The notes: generated from the sequence alone by a model not told the origin. DNA of 64,000 nt from CAVSMC01 sp963798655 (GCA_963798655.1 CAWCUH010000004.1:682001-746000); one strand, 5' to 3'; positions 27,084 to 35,775 are shown, counted from the first letter of the stretch. Translations and numbers: made by a program.

Positions 27084-29720
27084 GTGTCGTCTCCCAAGAA
27101 GCGTCGCACGTCCCGGCGTGCGGCGTCGCCCGCGAAGAAAGCGCCGCCGGCTGCTGACGCTGCGGCGGTGCAAGCGGGCGGCGTGCCGAACGACGCATCG
27201 CCGCTGCCGCCGGGCGATCCGGCGCCCGGAGCGAACGAGTCCGCTTCGGAAAGCCTCGCCGCCGCGAGCGAACCGCCAGCCGACGATTCCGCGCGGCAGC
27301 CGCGCGCGGCGAGCAACGACGCACCGGCGCCGCTCGTTGCGCCGGCGCCGAATCCGCCGCCGGCGTCGCACGTCGATCGGTGGCGCGCGGCTGCATTTCG
27401 CGTGCGATCGAATGCGCAAGCCTGGGTCGGTCGCACGTCGGCCTCGCGCTGGGGACCGCTTGCAATCGCGAGCGCGATTGCCATCGTCGCCGTCGCGATC
27501 GTCGCGCTGCTCTGGCGCCCGGGCGGCGCACCGGCTCCGCAGCAGGCGCGCTTCGTGGGCAGCGCCGCGTGCGCGGCGTGTCATCGCGCCGAGCACGACG
27601 CGTGGCAGCGATCGCAGCACGCGCATGCGATGCAGCCGGCGACCGACGCGACGGTTCGCGCGCGCTTCGACGGGTCGAAGTTTCGCTACGCCGGCGTCGA
27701 GTCGTCGTTTTTCCGCAGCGCCGAGAAGTTCGTCGCGCGCACCGACAACGCCGGCGGCCGCGTCGAAGACTTCGACGTGAAGTACACGATCGGCGTCGAT
27801 CCGCTGCAGCAATACCTGGTCGAGCTCGCCGGAGGCAAGCTGCAGGCGCTGTCGATCGCGTGGGACACACGGCCGAAGGCGGGGGGCGGCGAGCGCTGGT
27901 TCCATATCTATCCACTCGACAAGATCAACCACCGCGACGAGCTGCACTGGACGCGGCGCGCGCAGAACTGGAACTTCATGTGCGCCGACTGCCACGCGGT
28001 CGACGTGCGCAAGAATTACGACGCGGCGAGCGACACGTACCGCACGACGTGGTCGGAGCTCGGCGCCGGGTGCGAGGCCTGTCACGGACCGGGCTCGCTG
28101 CATGTCGCGTGGGCGCGCGGCGACAACCGCGATGCGGCCCGAGGCCTCACCGTGGCGCTCGACGAGCGCAAGCGCGCGCGCTGGACGATCGATGCCGCAA
28201 CCGGAAACGCGACCCGCAGCATCGAGCGCCGGGCCGACACCGAGATCGAAACGTGCGCGCCGTGTCATTCGCGCCGCGCGCAGATCGCCGAAGGATGGCA
28301 CGCCGGCGAGCAGTTGCTCGACTTCTATCGGCCCTCGCTGCTCGAGCCTGCGCTCTATTTCGCCGACGGCCAGCAGCGAGACCAGGTGTTCGAATGGGGC
28401 ACATTCGTGCAGAGCCTCGCGTACCGGCGCGGCGTCACCTGCGGCGACTGTCACGAGCCGCATGGCGGTGCGCTGCGCGCGCAGGGCGGCGCACTGTGCG
28501 CGCAATGCCACCTCGCGTCGAAGTACGACGCACCCTCGCATCGGCATCATGCCGACGGCGCCGGCGTGCGGTGCGTCGACTGCCACATGCCGGCGACGTC
28601 CTTCATGGTCGTCGACGCGCGGCGCGATCACGGCATGCGCGTGCCGCGACCCGACTTGACGATCGCGCTCGGGACGCCGAACGCATGCAACGCGTGTCAC
28701 GCCAGGAAGTCGGCGCAATGGGCCGACGACGCGATCCGCGGCTGGTTCGGCCATCGAGCGCAGGGACTGCAGCGCTATGCAGCGGCGTTCGCGTACGCCG
28801 AGCGCGGCGCCGCCGAGGCGGGCCGCAACCTCGCGGCGATCGCCGGCGATCTGTCGCAGCCGCCGTTCGCGCGGGCGAGCGCCGTGCAGGCGCTCGCCCG
28901 CTTCCCGTCGGCGCAGGCGACCGATGCGGCAAAACGCGCCGCCGGCGATGCCGATCCGCTGGTGCGCCACGCGAGCATCGCCGCGCTCGCGAGCGCGACG
29001 GCGTCGGAGCGCTGGTCCGTTCTGGCACCGCTGCTGCGCGACCCGCTGCGCACGCTGCGCATCGACGCAGCGGCCGTGCTCGCCGACGCGCCGGGCGCGG
29101 CGTCCGACGCGGCGTTCGCACGCGCCGCCGCCGAGTACGAAGCGTCGCTACGCTACGCGGCCGATCGGCCCGAGTCGCGCGTCGCGCTCGGCACGTTCTA
29201 TGCGCGGCTTCGCCGCAACGGCGACGCCGACGCGGCGTTTCGCTCGGCGCTCGCGCTCGACGCCGCGTACGTGCCGGCGTACGTCGCGTTCGCCGATGCA
29301 TTCCGCATGCAGGATCGCGACGCCGATGCCGTGCGGGTGCTGCGCGAAGGACTCGCGCGCGCGCCCGACGATCCTTCGCTGTATCACGCGCTCGGCCTCG
29401 CGCTCGTGCGGATGAAGCGCGCAAGCGAGGGCCTGCGCGAGCTCGCGCGCGCGACGCAACTCGCACCGGCGGACGCGCACCTCGCCTACGTCTACGCCGT
29501 CGCGCTGAGCGCGCACGGGCGGACGAGCGCCGCGGTGCGCGAGGTCGATCGGGCGCTCGCCCGTCATCCGGACGATCGCGATCTGCTCGCCGGCGCGGTG
29601 ACCTTTCGCCGCGACGGCGGCGACAAGGCGGGCGCGGCGCGGGCTGCGCGGCGCTTCGTCGAGCGCTATCCCGAAGACGCGCAGGCGCAGCGGCTCGCGG
29701 CACCCGGCACGGCGCGCTGA
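27084..29720 (+). CDS. membrane-anchored octahaem cytochrome c with HEAT-like and TPR repeats
   Basis: An 878-residue protein. The N-terminus is Ala/Pro-rich (1-125, cytoplasmic), followed by one membrane anchor (LAIASAIAIVAVAIVALLW) and a periplasmic multihaem region with eight CxxCH sites in order: CAACH, CADCH, CEACH, CAPCH, CGDCH, CAQCH, CVDCH and CNACH (about residues 163-540). HEAT-like helical repeats (about 565-680) and TPR repeats (about 690-860) complete it. The haem part is of the cytochrome c554 / multihaem 'doubled CXXCH' type. It may bind partners through the TPRs and pass electrons; the substrate is unknown. The start is GTG 27084. No other respiratory genes are adjacent. Confidence 0.9.
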   Translation: MSSPKKRRTSRRAASPAKKAPPAADAAAVQAGGVPNDASPLPPGDPAPGANESASESLAAASEPPADDSARQPRAASNDAPAPLVAPAPNPPPASHVDRWRAAAFRVRSNAQAWVGRTSASRWGPLAIASAIAIVAVAIVALLWRPGGAPAPQQARFVGSAACAACHRAEHDAWQRSQHAHAMQPATDATVRARFDGSKFRYAGVESSFFRSAEKFVARTDNAGGRVEDFDVKYTIGVDPLQQYLVELAGGKLQALSIAWDTRPKAGGGERWFHIYPLDKINHRDELHWTRRAQNWNFMCADCHAVDVRKNYDAASDTYRTTWSELGAGCEACHGPGSLHVAWARGDNRDAARGLTVALDERKRARWTIDAATGNATRSIERRADTEIETCAPCHSRRAQIAEGWHAGEQLLDFYRPSLLEPALYFADGQQRDQVFEWGTFVQSLAYRRGVTCGDCHEPHGGALRAQGGALCAQCHLASKYDAPSHRHHADGAGVRCVDCHMPATSFMVVDARRDHGMRVPRPDLTIALGTPNACNACHARKSAQWADDAIRGWFGHRAQGLQRYAAAFAYAERGAAEAGRNLAAIAGDLSQPPFARASAVQALARFPSAQATDAAKRAAGDADPLVRHASIAALASATASERWSVLAPLLRDPLRTLRIDAAAVLADAPGAASDAAFARAAAEYEASLRYAADRPESRVALGTFYARLRRNGDADAAFRSALALDAAYVPAYVAFADAFRMQDRDADAVRVLREGLARAPDDPSLYHALGLALVRMKRASEGLRELARATQLAPADAHLAYVYAVALSAHGRTSAAVREVDRALARHPDDRDLLAGAVTFRRDGGDKAGAARAARRFVERYPEDAQAQRLAAPGTAR

Positions 29721-29779
29721 AGTTGCGGCGGCGGCACGCCGCCCCCATCTGAACGGATCCGGTTCCAGAGGAGCTTCCG

Positions 29780-30619
29780 ATGACCGCTCGCAACCCGGTT
29801 CGCATCGCCCGCGGCGTCGCCGCGTCGGATGGCGCCGGCGTGCGTCTCACGCGCCTGATGGGCGGCGGCACCGAGGTGCCGTCGATCGACCCGTTCCTGC
29901 TGCTCGACCACTTCGACAGCCCCGAGGCGCAGGATTACCTCGCCGGGTTTCCCGATCATCCGCATCGCGGCTTCGAGACGGTGACGTACATGCTCGACGG
30001 CCGCATCCGGCACAAGGACAACCACGGACACGAAGGCGTGATCGAAGCGGGCGGCGTCCAGTGGATGACTGCCGGGCGCGGCGTCGTGCACTCCGAAATG
30101 CCCGAGCAGCAGGACGGCCGGATGCGCGGCTTCCAGCTCTGGGTGAACCTGCCCGCACGACTGAAGATGCAGCCGCCGGCGTACCAGGAGCATCCGAGCG
30201 ACGCGATGCCGGTCGAGCCGCGCGAGCGCGGCGTGCGCGTCAAGGTGATCGCCGGCGCGACGTCACGCGGCGCGCGCGGTCCGATCGCGACCGAAGCGAC
30301 GGACGCCCGCTATTTCGATGTTTCGCTTTCTGCCGGCACGACGTTCGACGAGCCGATTGGCGCCGATCTGGCCGCATTCGTCGTCGTCTACGAAGGCGCG
30401 GTGCGCTTCGACGACGGCCGCGCGCTGGATGCCGTCGGCATCGCGAATCTCGGCGCGGGCGACACGGTGCGCTTCACCGCGGACGGCGCTCCGGCGCGTG
30501 CGCTGGTGATCGCCGGACGGCCGCTGCGCGAGCCGGTCGAGTGGTACGGACCGTTTGTGATGAACTCGCGCGCGGAGATCATGCAGGCGGTCGACGACTA
30601 CCAGGCGGGGCGGTTCTAG
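29780..30619 (+). CDS. pirin family protein
   Basis: A 279-residue bicupin of the pirin/YhhW type. The metal-binding residues are visible in the N-terminal cupin: FPDHPHRGFETVTYML (His pair), DNHGH and the Glu in HSEMPEQ. Also present are GGVQWMTAGRGVVHSE and the C-terminal EPVEWYGPFVMNS. Bacterial pirins include quercetinases and redox regulators; which applies here cannot be said. The end overlaps the convergent MarR-GNAT gene by 41 bp. The ribosome site AGAGGAGC lies just upstream of the ATG. Confidence 0.93.
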   Translation: MTARNPVRIARGVAASDGAGVRLTRLMGGGTEVPSIDPFLLLDHFDSPEAQDYLAGFPDHPHRGFETVTYMLDGRIRHKDNHGHEGVIEAGGVQWMTAGRGVVHSEMPEQQDGRMRGFQLWVNLPARLKMQPPAYQEHPSDAMPVEPRERGVRVKVIAGATSRGARGPIATEATDARYFDVSLSAGTTFDEPIGADLAAFVVVYEGAVRFDDGRALDAVGIANLGAGDTVRFTADGAPARALVIAGRPLREPVEWYGPFVMNSRAEIMQAVDDYQAGRF

Positions 30620-31565
30620 GCGTTCGCGACGACTCTCGAAGCGTCAGCTCCCAGTTCTGCCCGACGAGCGCGTGCCCGAAGCTCGCGTGTCGCTCCGACT
30701 TCACCAGCACGAAGCCGGCGTCCTCGTACAGCCGGCGGGCGGTGTGCAGCACGTCGTTGGTCCACAGCACGAGCTTGCGATAGCCGACGGCCCGCGCGAA
30801 GCGCACGCATTCGCCGATGAGGCCGCGGCCGAGCCCGAGCCCGCGCGCGCTCGGCTCGACGAGCAGCAGCCGCAGCTTCGCCACGCGCGCCGATTGGCGC
30901 ACGACCAGCACCGAGCCGACGCGCTCGCCGTCGCGCTCGGCGATCCAGCAGCGCTCGCTCGTCGCGTCGAACTCGCGCAGGAATTTCGCCGCGATGTCGG
31001 CGACGAGCGCCTCGAACGTCATGTCCCAGCCGTATTCCTGCGCATACAGCGCGCCGTGCCGCGAGACGACCCAGCCGAGGTCGCCGGGCTCGTGCGCGCG
31101 CAGCACGAACGGCGCGTTGGGAGCGGAGGGCGCGCCGAGCACGCGCTCGATCGACGTCATCGCCGCGGCGAGTCGCGACCGCGCTTCGCGCGCGAGCGGC
31201 GCGAGCATCGCGGCGACCTCGTTGCGCGAGCGCGCGTCGAGCGTCGCGAACGCCTTGCGTCCCGCGGCGGTGAGCGCGAGCGGCTGCCGGCGCGCGTCGG
31301 CGTCGTCGCGCATGCGGCGCACGAGGCCGCGTTGCTCGAAGGCGCGCAACATGCGCGACAGGTAGCTCGCGTCGATTCCGAGGTCACGCGCGAGATCGCC
31401 GGCGGCGACGCCGTCGCGCTGCGCGAGCTCGAAGAGCACGCGCGCCTGCGGCAGCGGAAACGGGCTCGCGAGGAGTCCCTCGTCGAGGACGCCGATTCTT
31501 TGCGTGTAGAAGCGGTTGAAGCGGCGCACCGCGTCGATGCGCCGCGAGACGTCGTCGTCCGCCAT
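30579..31565 (-). CDS. MarR-type regulator fused to a GNAT acetyltransferase
   Basis: A 328-residue two-domain protein. Residues about 5-145 form a MarR winged helix (LPQARVLFELAQRDG, DASYLSRMLRAFEQRGLVRR and the wing DARRQPLALTAAG). Residues about 155-315 are a GNAT domain with the acetyl-CoA loop VEPSARGLGLGRGLI and LYEDAGFVLVKSE. Such MarR-GNAT proteins are common; the acetylated molecule is usually unknown. GAGG lies upstream of the ATG. The 28-bp palindrome at 31587-31614, just upstream of the gene, is a good candidate for its own binding site, implying autoregulation and control of the divergent DUF456 gene. Confidence 0.93.
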   Translation of the reverse strand: MADDDVSRRIDAVRRFNRFYTQRIGVLDEGLLASPFPLPQARVLFELAQRDGVAAGDLARDLGIDASYLSRMLRAFEQRGLVRRMRDDADARRQPLALTAAGRKAFATLDARSRNEVAAMLAPLAREARSRLAAAMTSIERVLGAPSAPNAPFVLRAHEPGDLGWVVSRHGALYAQEYGWDMTFEALVADIAAKFLREFDATSERCWIAERDGERVGSVLVVRQSARVAKLRLLLVEPSARGLGLGRGLIGECVRFARAVGYRKLVLWTNDVLHTARRLYEDAGFVLVKSERHASFGHALVGQNWELTLRESSRTPRTAPPGSRRPPA

Positions 31566-31586
31566 GCGCGGCCTCGGGAATAGAGA

Positions 31587-31614
31587 ACAAAATCCACCGA
31601 TCAGTGGACTTTGT
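31587..31614. promoter_or_regulatory. palindromic operator candidate for the MarR-GNAT regulator
   Basis: The two arms ACAAA-A-TCCAC and GTGGA-C-TTTGT are mirror images apart from the single middle base, separated by CGATCA. It lies 22 bp upstream of the MarR-GNAT start codon. On the minus strand TTGACA (31617-31612) and a weak GATTTT (31594-31589) with a 17-bp spacer would place the operator between -35 and -10, which fits repression. The half-site length and the position between divergent genes are typical of MarR operators. Confidence 0.65.
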
Positions 31615-31660
31615 CAACTATTTGCCGGAACGAGCGCCGCCGCCCGACAATCAGCGGATC

Positions 31661-32137
31661 GTGGCTTTGCTGTGGATCGTCGTCGTCGTGCTGATCGTCG
31701 CGGGTGTCGTCGGCACCGTGTTGCCGGCGATCCCGGGAGCTGCGCTGGTGTTCGCCGGCGCGCTGCTGGGCGCGTGGATCGACGACTTCACGCGCGTGTC
31801 CGGCTGGACGGTCGGCGTGCTGTCCGTGCTGATGGCGCTCGCATGGCTCGTCGACTTCGCCGCGGCGGCGCTCGGCGCGAAGCGTGCCGGTGCGAGCCGT
31901 CTCGCGATCGTCGGTGCCGCCGCCGGAACGCTCGCCGGCATTTTTACCGGCCTTTGGGGCCTCGTGTTCATGCCGCTCGCCGGTGCGGCGATCGGTGAAT
32001 TCATCGCGCGCCGGCAGCTCCGCCGCGCGGGCCGCGTCGGCGTCGCGACGTGGATCGGCTTGCTTCTCGGTACCGCGGCGAAAGTCGCGATCGTGTTCGC
32101 GATGGTCGGGATATTCGTCGCCGCGCTGATCGTCTGA
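31661..32137 (+). CDS. DUF456 membrane protein
   Basis: About 158 residues with four to five hydrophobic segments and the family motif VVGTVLPAIPGAALVFAG near the N-terminus, typical of DUF456 inner-membrane proteins of unknown function. Starting at GTG 31661 gives the usual family length. An earlier GTG (31604) would place the start inside the palindromic operator and add 19 polar residues, so it is less likely. Divergent from the MarR-GNAT gene and possibly under its control. Confidence 0.85.
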   Translation: MALLWIVVVVLIVAGVVGTVLPAIPGAALVFAGALLGAWIDDFTRVSGWTVGVLSVLMALAWLVDFAAAALGAKRAGASRLAIVGAAAGTLAGIFTGLWGLVFMPLAGAAIGEFIARRQLRRAGRVGVATWIGLLLGTAAKVAIVFAMVGIFVAALIV

Positions 32138-32143
32138 CGGCGC

Positions 32144-32332
32144 TCAGCGTGGCGGCGCGGGCGCCGGCTGCGGTGCAGGGGCCAACGATGGAAGGCTGCG
32201 CGCCCACACCGGATTCTCGTGCGTGTTCGGGAGCAACTGCTCGTACGTCAGCGCCGGTCCGCGAGGGATCGATGCGCAGGCGGACATGCCCGCGAGGCCT
32301 ATTGCAGCGGCGACCGATGAGACTGCTCTCAT
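32144..32332 (-). CDS. small putative lipoprotein (62 aa)
   Basis: ATG 32332 follows AAGGACGAAAAA, a convincing ribosome site. The product has a short hydrophobic leader and a lipobox-like MSAC, so Cys about 19 would be lipidated. A mature part of about 40 residues follows (YEQLLPNTHENPVWARSLP) with a Pro/Ala-rich end. I recall no name for it. It lies convergent with the DUF456 gene and just downstream of gatB in the same direction. Confidence 0.6.
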   Translation of the reverse strand: MRAVSSVAAAIGLAGMSACASIPRGPALTYEQLLPNTHENPVWARSLPSLAPAPQPAPAPPR

Positions 32333-32410
32333 TTTTTCGTCCTTGGGACCGGATGCGACTGTTGGACCAGGGCGACCATGCGGCAAGTTCCCCGCGCCGG
32401 ATTTCTCGCC

Positions 32411-33919
32411 CTAAGCGCCCAGCTTGCGCTTGAGGATCGCGTTCACCTGCGCCGGATTCGCCTTGCCCTTCGACGTGGCGATCGCCTTGCCGACGAGCGA
32501 GTTGAATGCCTTCTGCCTGCCGGCGCGGAACTCCGCGACCACATTCGCGTTCGCGGCAAGCACGTCGTCGACGAGCTTTTCGATCGCGCCGGCGTCGGAG
32601 ATCTGCTTCAAGCCTTTGCGCTCGATGATGTCGCCGACCGTTGCCGTCACGGAGACGACCGGCGCGGGAGCGGTCCCGCCCGTGTCAGCGGCGACGCTGG
32701 GCCGCTGCGGCCGGTTCCACAGTTCCTCGAGGACGCTCTTCGCGCCCTGGCTGTGAATCGTGCCGTCGGCGACGCGTTTGAGCAATTCGGCAAGCTCGAG
32801 GGCCGACACCGGCGCGCGCTCGATGTCGATCTCGCTTCGATTGAGCGCGGCCGACACTTCGCCGAGCACCCACTTCGACACGATCTTCGCGTCGCCGCCG
32901 AACGCGCGCGCCGTATCCTCGAAATACGCCGCCATCTCGCGCGACGACGTGAGCGTCGCCGCCTCGTACGCCGACAGCGCGTACTGCGACTCGAAGCGCG
33001 TCTTCATCGCCACCGGCAACTCGGGCAGCTCGGCCTTCACTCGCTCGATCCACGCGGCGTCGACGACGAGCGGCGGCAGATCCGGATCCGGAAAATAGCG
33101 GTAGTCGTGCGCCTCCTCCTTGCTGCGCATCGATCGCGTCTCGTCGCGCTCGGCATCGTAGAGACGCGTTTCCTGGCGCACCGTGCCGCCGTCCTCGATC
33201 AGCTCGATCTGCCTTCGCGCCTCGAAGACGATCGCCTTTTCGAGGAAACGGAAGCTGTTGAGGTTCTTGATCTCGCAGCGCGTGCCGAGCTTCGTCTCGC
33301 CGGCGCGGCGCACCGACACGTTCGCGTCGCAGCGGAAGCTGCCTTCCTGCATGTTGCCGTCGCAGATGCCGATCCAGCGCACGAGCGCGTGCAGCGTCTT
33401 CGCGTAAGCGACCGCTTCCTGGGCGCTGCGCATGTCGGGCTCGGAGACGATCTCGAGCAGCGGCGTGCCGGCGCGGTTCAGATCGATGCCGCTCATTCCG
33501 CGGCGAAGCGCCGCCAATCCCTCGTGCAGGCTCTTGCCGGCGTCCTCTTCGAGATGCGCGCGCGTGAGCCGCGTCGTTTTCTCGCCGTCGCGCGTCGCGA
33601 ACGTGATCGAGCCGCCCTGCACGATCGGGATCTCGAACTGCGAGATCTGGTAGCCCTTCGGTAGGTCCGGGTAGAAGTAGTTCTTGCGCGCGAACACGCT
33701 GCGCCGGTTGATCGTGCCGCCGACCGCGAGGCCGAAGCGGATCGCGCGCTCGACGGCGCCGCGGTTCAACACCGGCAGCACGCCGGGCAGCGCGAGGTCG
33801 ACCGCCGACGCCTGCGTGTTGGGCGGCGCGCCGAACGCCGTCGACGCAGCGGAAAAGATCTTCGAGGCGGTCGAGAGCTGCGCGTGCGTCTCGAGGCCGA
33901 CGACGATCTCCCAGCTCAT
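32411..33919 (-). CDS. gatB: Asp-tRNA(Asn)/Glu-tRNA(Gln) amidotransferase subunit B
   Basis: The tRNA-binding and kinase-like subunit of GatCAB, which amidates mischarged Glu-tRNA(Gln) and/or Asp-tRNA(Asn). The 502-residue protein has the GatB core (WEIVVGLETHAQL, NYFYPDLPKGYQISQ, LEEDAGKSLH, GTPLLEIVSEPDM, GSFRCDANVSVR, CEIKNLNSFRFLEKAI, EAHDYRYFPDPDLPPL) and the C-terminal YqeY-like tail. The tail carries about 20 extra Pro/Ala/Thr/Val residues (around RPSVAADTGGTAPAP) before DIIERKGLKQ. It overlaps gatA by four bases and is the last gene of the gatC-gatA-gatB operon. Confidence 0.97.
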   Translation of the reverse strand: MSWEIVVGLETHAQLSTASKIFSAASTAFGAPPNTQASAVDLALPGVLPVLNRGAVERAIRFGLAVGGTINRRSVFARKNYFYPDLPKGYQISQFEIPIVQGGSITFATRDGEKTTRLTRAHLEEDAGKSLHEGLAALRRGMSGIDLNRAGTPLLEIVSEPDMRSAQEAVAYAKTLHALVRWIGICDGNMQEGSFRCDANVSVRRAGETKLGTRCEIKNLNSFRFLEKAIVFEARRQIELIEDGGTVRQETRLYDAERDETRSMRSKEEAHDYRYFPDPDLPPLVVDAAWIERVKAELPELPVAMKTRFESQYALSAYEAATLTSSREMAAYFEDTARAFGGDAKIVSKWVLGEVSAALNRSEIDIERAPVSALELAELLKRVADGTIHSQGAKSVLEELWNRPQRPSVAADTGGTAPAPVVSVTATVGDIIERKGLKQISDAGAIEKLVDDVLAANANVVAEFRAGRQKAFNSLVGKAIATSKGKANPAQVNAILKRKLGA

Positions 33920-35385
33920 CGCTCGTAGCCTTCAGGGACGCGCGCGTGCCAGTCGGTCGCCTGCTGGAAGCGATGCGCGATGTCGGCGATGCGCGCTTCG
34001 TCGAACGCCGGCGCCTGGATCTGCAGGCCGATCGGCAGGCCGCGGCGATCGAAGCCGCAGGGGATCGACATCGCCGGCGCGCCGGTGAGGTTGCCGGCCA
34101 CGGTGAAGATGTCGTTCAGGTACATCTGCACGGGATCGTCCGACTTGGCGCCGATCTCGAACGCAGCGCTCGGCGCCGTCGGGCCGACGATGACGTCGCA
34201 TTCGCGATACGCGCGGACGAAGTCGTCGGCGATCAGGCGGCGCACCTGTTGCGCCTTCAGGTAGTACGCGTCGTAATAGCCGTGCGACAGCACGTACGTG
34301 CCGACGAGGATGCGCCGCTTCACCTCGCGGCCGAAGCCCTCGGCGCGCGTCCTGGCGTACATGCCGGCGAGATCGTCGTACGCGGCGGCGCGGTGGCCAT
34401 AGCGTACGCCGTCGAAGCGCGAAAGGTTCGACGACGCCTCGGCCGGCGCGATCACGTAGTAGACGGGTACGGCGAGGCGCACGTTGGGCAGCGCGACGTC
34501 GACGGTCGTCGCGCCGAGCTTTCGCAGCTCGCCGAGCGCCGCGTCGACGGCCGACGACACGTCGCGCTCGACGCCGTCGCCGACGTATTCGCGCGGCAAT
34601 CCGATGCGCATCCCGGCGAGCGGCTTCGCGCCGCGCGGCTCGCGGAGCAGCCGCGTGTAATCGTCGCGCGGCCGGTCGATCGACGTCGAGTCTCGCGCGT
34701 CGTGGCCGGCCATCGCGTTCAGCATCAGCGCACAGTCCTCGGCGGTCTGCGCGAGCGGGCCCGGCGTGTCGAGGCTCGACGCGAAGGCGACGAGGCCGTA
34801 GCGCGAGCACACGCCATAGGTGGGCTTCAGCCCGCAGACGCCGGACAGGGCCGCCGGTTGCCGGATCGAGCCGCCGGTGTCGGTGCCGGTGGCGGCGGGA
34901 ACGAGCCGCGCCGCGATGGCGGCGGCCGATCCGCCCGAGCTGCCCCCGGGCACGACCGTCGGATTCCAGGGATTACGCACCGGGCCGAAGAAGCTCGTCT
35001 CGCTCGACGAGCCCATCGCGAACTCGTCCATGTTCGTCTTGCCGACGTTGACGGCGCCGGCGCGCGCGAGCGCGTCGACCACATGCGCGTCGTACGGTGC
35101 GACGAACGAGGCGAGCATCCGCGACCCGCACGTCGTGCGAAGGCCGGCCGTCATCAGCACGTCCTTGTGCGCGATCGGGATGCCGGCGAGCGGTGACGCG
35201 GTGCCCTTCGCGCGCGCGTCATCGGCGGCCTTCGCGGCGACGAGCGCGCGCTCGGCGTCGACGGTGACGAACGCGTTCAGGACCTTGTCGAAGCGATCGA
35301 TCCGCGCAAGCGCATCGCGGACCAGCTCGACGCTCGACACGTCGCGTGCCGCAAGCGCCTGCGAGAGTTCGGCGAGCGTGGCTAT
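33916..35385 (-). CDS. gatA: Asp-tRNA(Asn)/Glu-tRNA(Gln) amidotransferase subunit A
   Basis: Amidase-signature subunit that releases ammonia from glutamine or asparagine. The amidase triad regions are visible: Lys in PIAHKDVLM, cis-Ser in TDTGGSIRQPA and Ser in VPGGSSGGSAAA, with GPVRNPWNP. About 489 residues. The N-terminal helix TLAELSQALAARD is present, but no ATG, GTG or TTG precedes it. The codon at the expected place, overlapping the gatC stop, is ATA (35385-35383). The first standard start is GTG 35340, which would delete 15 conserved N-terminal residues. I annotate from the ATA on homology; the start is uncertain. Confidence 0.95.
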   Translation of the reverse strand: MATLAELSQALAARDVSSVELVRDALARIDRFDKVLNAFVTVDAERALVAAKAADDARAKGTASPLAGIPIAHKDVLMTAGLRTTCGSRMLASFVAPYDAHVVDALARAGAVNVGKTNMDEFAMGSSSETSFFGPVRNPWNPTVVPGGSSGGSAAAIAARLVPAATGTDTGGSIRQPAALSGVCGLKPTYGVCSRYGLVAFASSLDTPGPLAQTAEDCALMLNAMAGHDARDSTSIDRPRDDYTRLLREPRGAKPLAGMRIGLPREYVGDGVERDVSSAVDAALGELRKLGATTVDVALPNVRLAVPVYYVIAPAEASSNLSRFDGVRYGHRAAAYDDLAGMYARTRAEGFGREVKRRILVGTYVLSHGYYDAYYLKAQQVRRLIADDFVRAYRECDVIVGPTAPSAAFEIGAKSDDPVQMYLNDIFTVAGNLTGAPAMSIPCGFDRRGLPIGLQIQAPAFDEARIADIAHRFQQATDWHARVPEGYER

Positions 35386-35669
35386 TCGATGACCTTCGGT
35401 ACGAGGTAGAGGCCGTCCTCGACCGCAGGCGCGACGCTTTGGTAGAGCGCACGGCGGTCGGTCTCGGTCACGATGTCGTCGCGCAGCGGCAGGTCGACGT
35501 CCTGCGCGTGCGCCATCGGCACGACGCCGCGGGTGTCGACGGCGCCGAGCTCGTCGATCAGGCCGAAGATCGCGGCGAGCTTCGCGCGCACCTCGTCCGC
35601 CTCGGCGGCGTCGATCTCGATGCGCGCAAGCTCCGCGATGCGGTGGACGTCGGCAGCGGTGATCGTCAT
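35382..35669 (-). CDS. gatC: Asp-tRNA(Asn)/Glu-tRNA(Gln) amidotransferase subunit C
   Basis: Small 95-residue GatC subunit that wraps around GatA and stabilises the complex. It begins MTITAADVHRIAELARIEID, then a helical middle, the VVPMAHAQDVDLPLRDD loop and an extended C-terminus. It overlaps gatA by a few bases and is the first gene of the gatCAB operon, divergent from mreB. The 152-bp divergent region holds AT-rich promoter-like sequence (35709-35730) and the palindromic repeat at 35731. Confidence 0.96.
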   Translation of the reverse strand: MTITAADVHRIAELARIEIDAAEADEVRAKLAAIFGLIDELGAVDTRGVVPMAHAQDVDLPLRDDIVTETDRRALYQSVAPAVEDGLYLVPKVIE

Positions 35670-35730
35670 GGCTCTGCCGCGATGACGCGGTGCCGGAGGA
35701 AAGCACGATAAGGTATCATATTGTCATATT

Positions 35731-35775
35731 GGGGACAGACCACGTTTTCGGACGCCGAAAACGTGGTCTGTCCCC
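35731..35775. repeat. perfect hairpin of the GGGGACAGACCACGTTTTC family
   Basis: GGGGACAGACCACGTTTTCG at 35731-35750 is followed by ACGC and its near-perfect reverse complement, ending at 35775. It is the same arm sequence as at 18953-19075. It lies between the AT-rich gatC/mreB promoter region and the mreB start at 35822, so mreB transcripts from that promoter would carry a 20-bp hairpin in the 5' leader. Confidence 0.8.
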
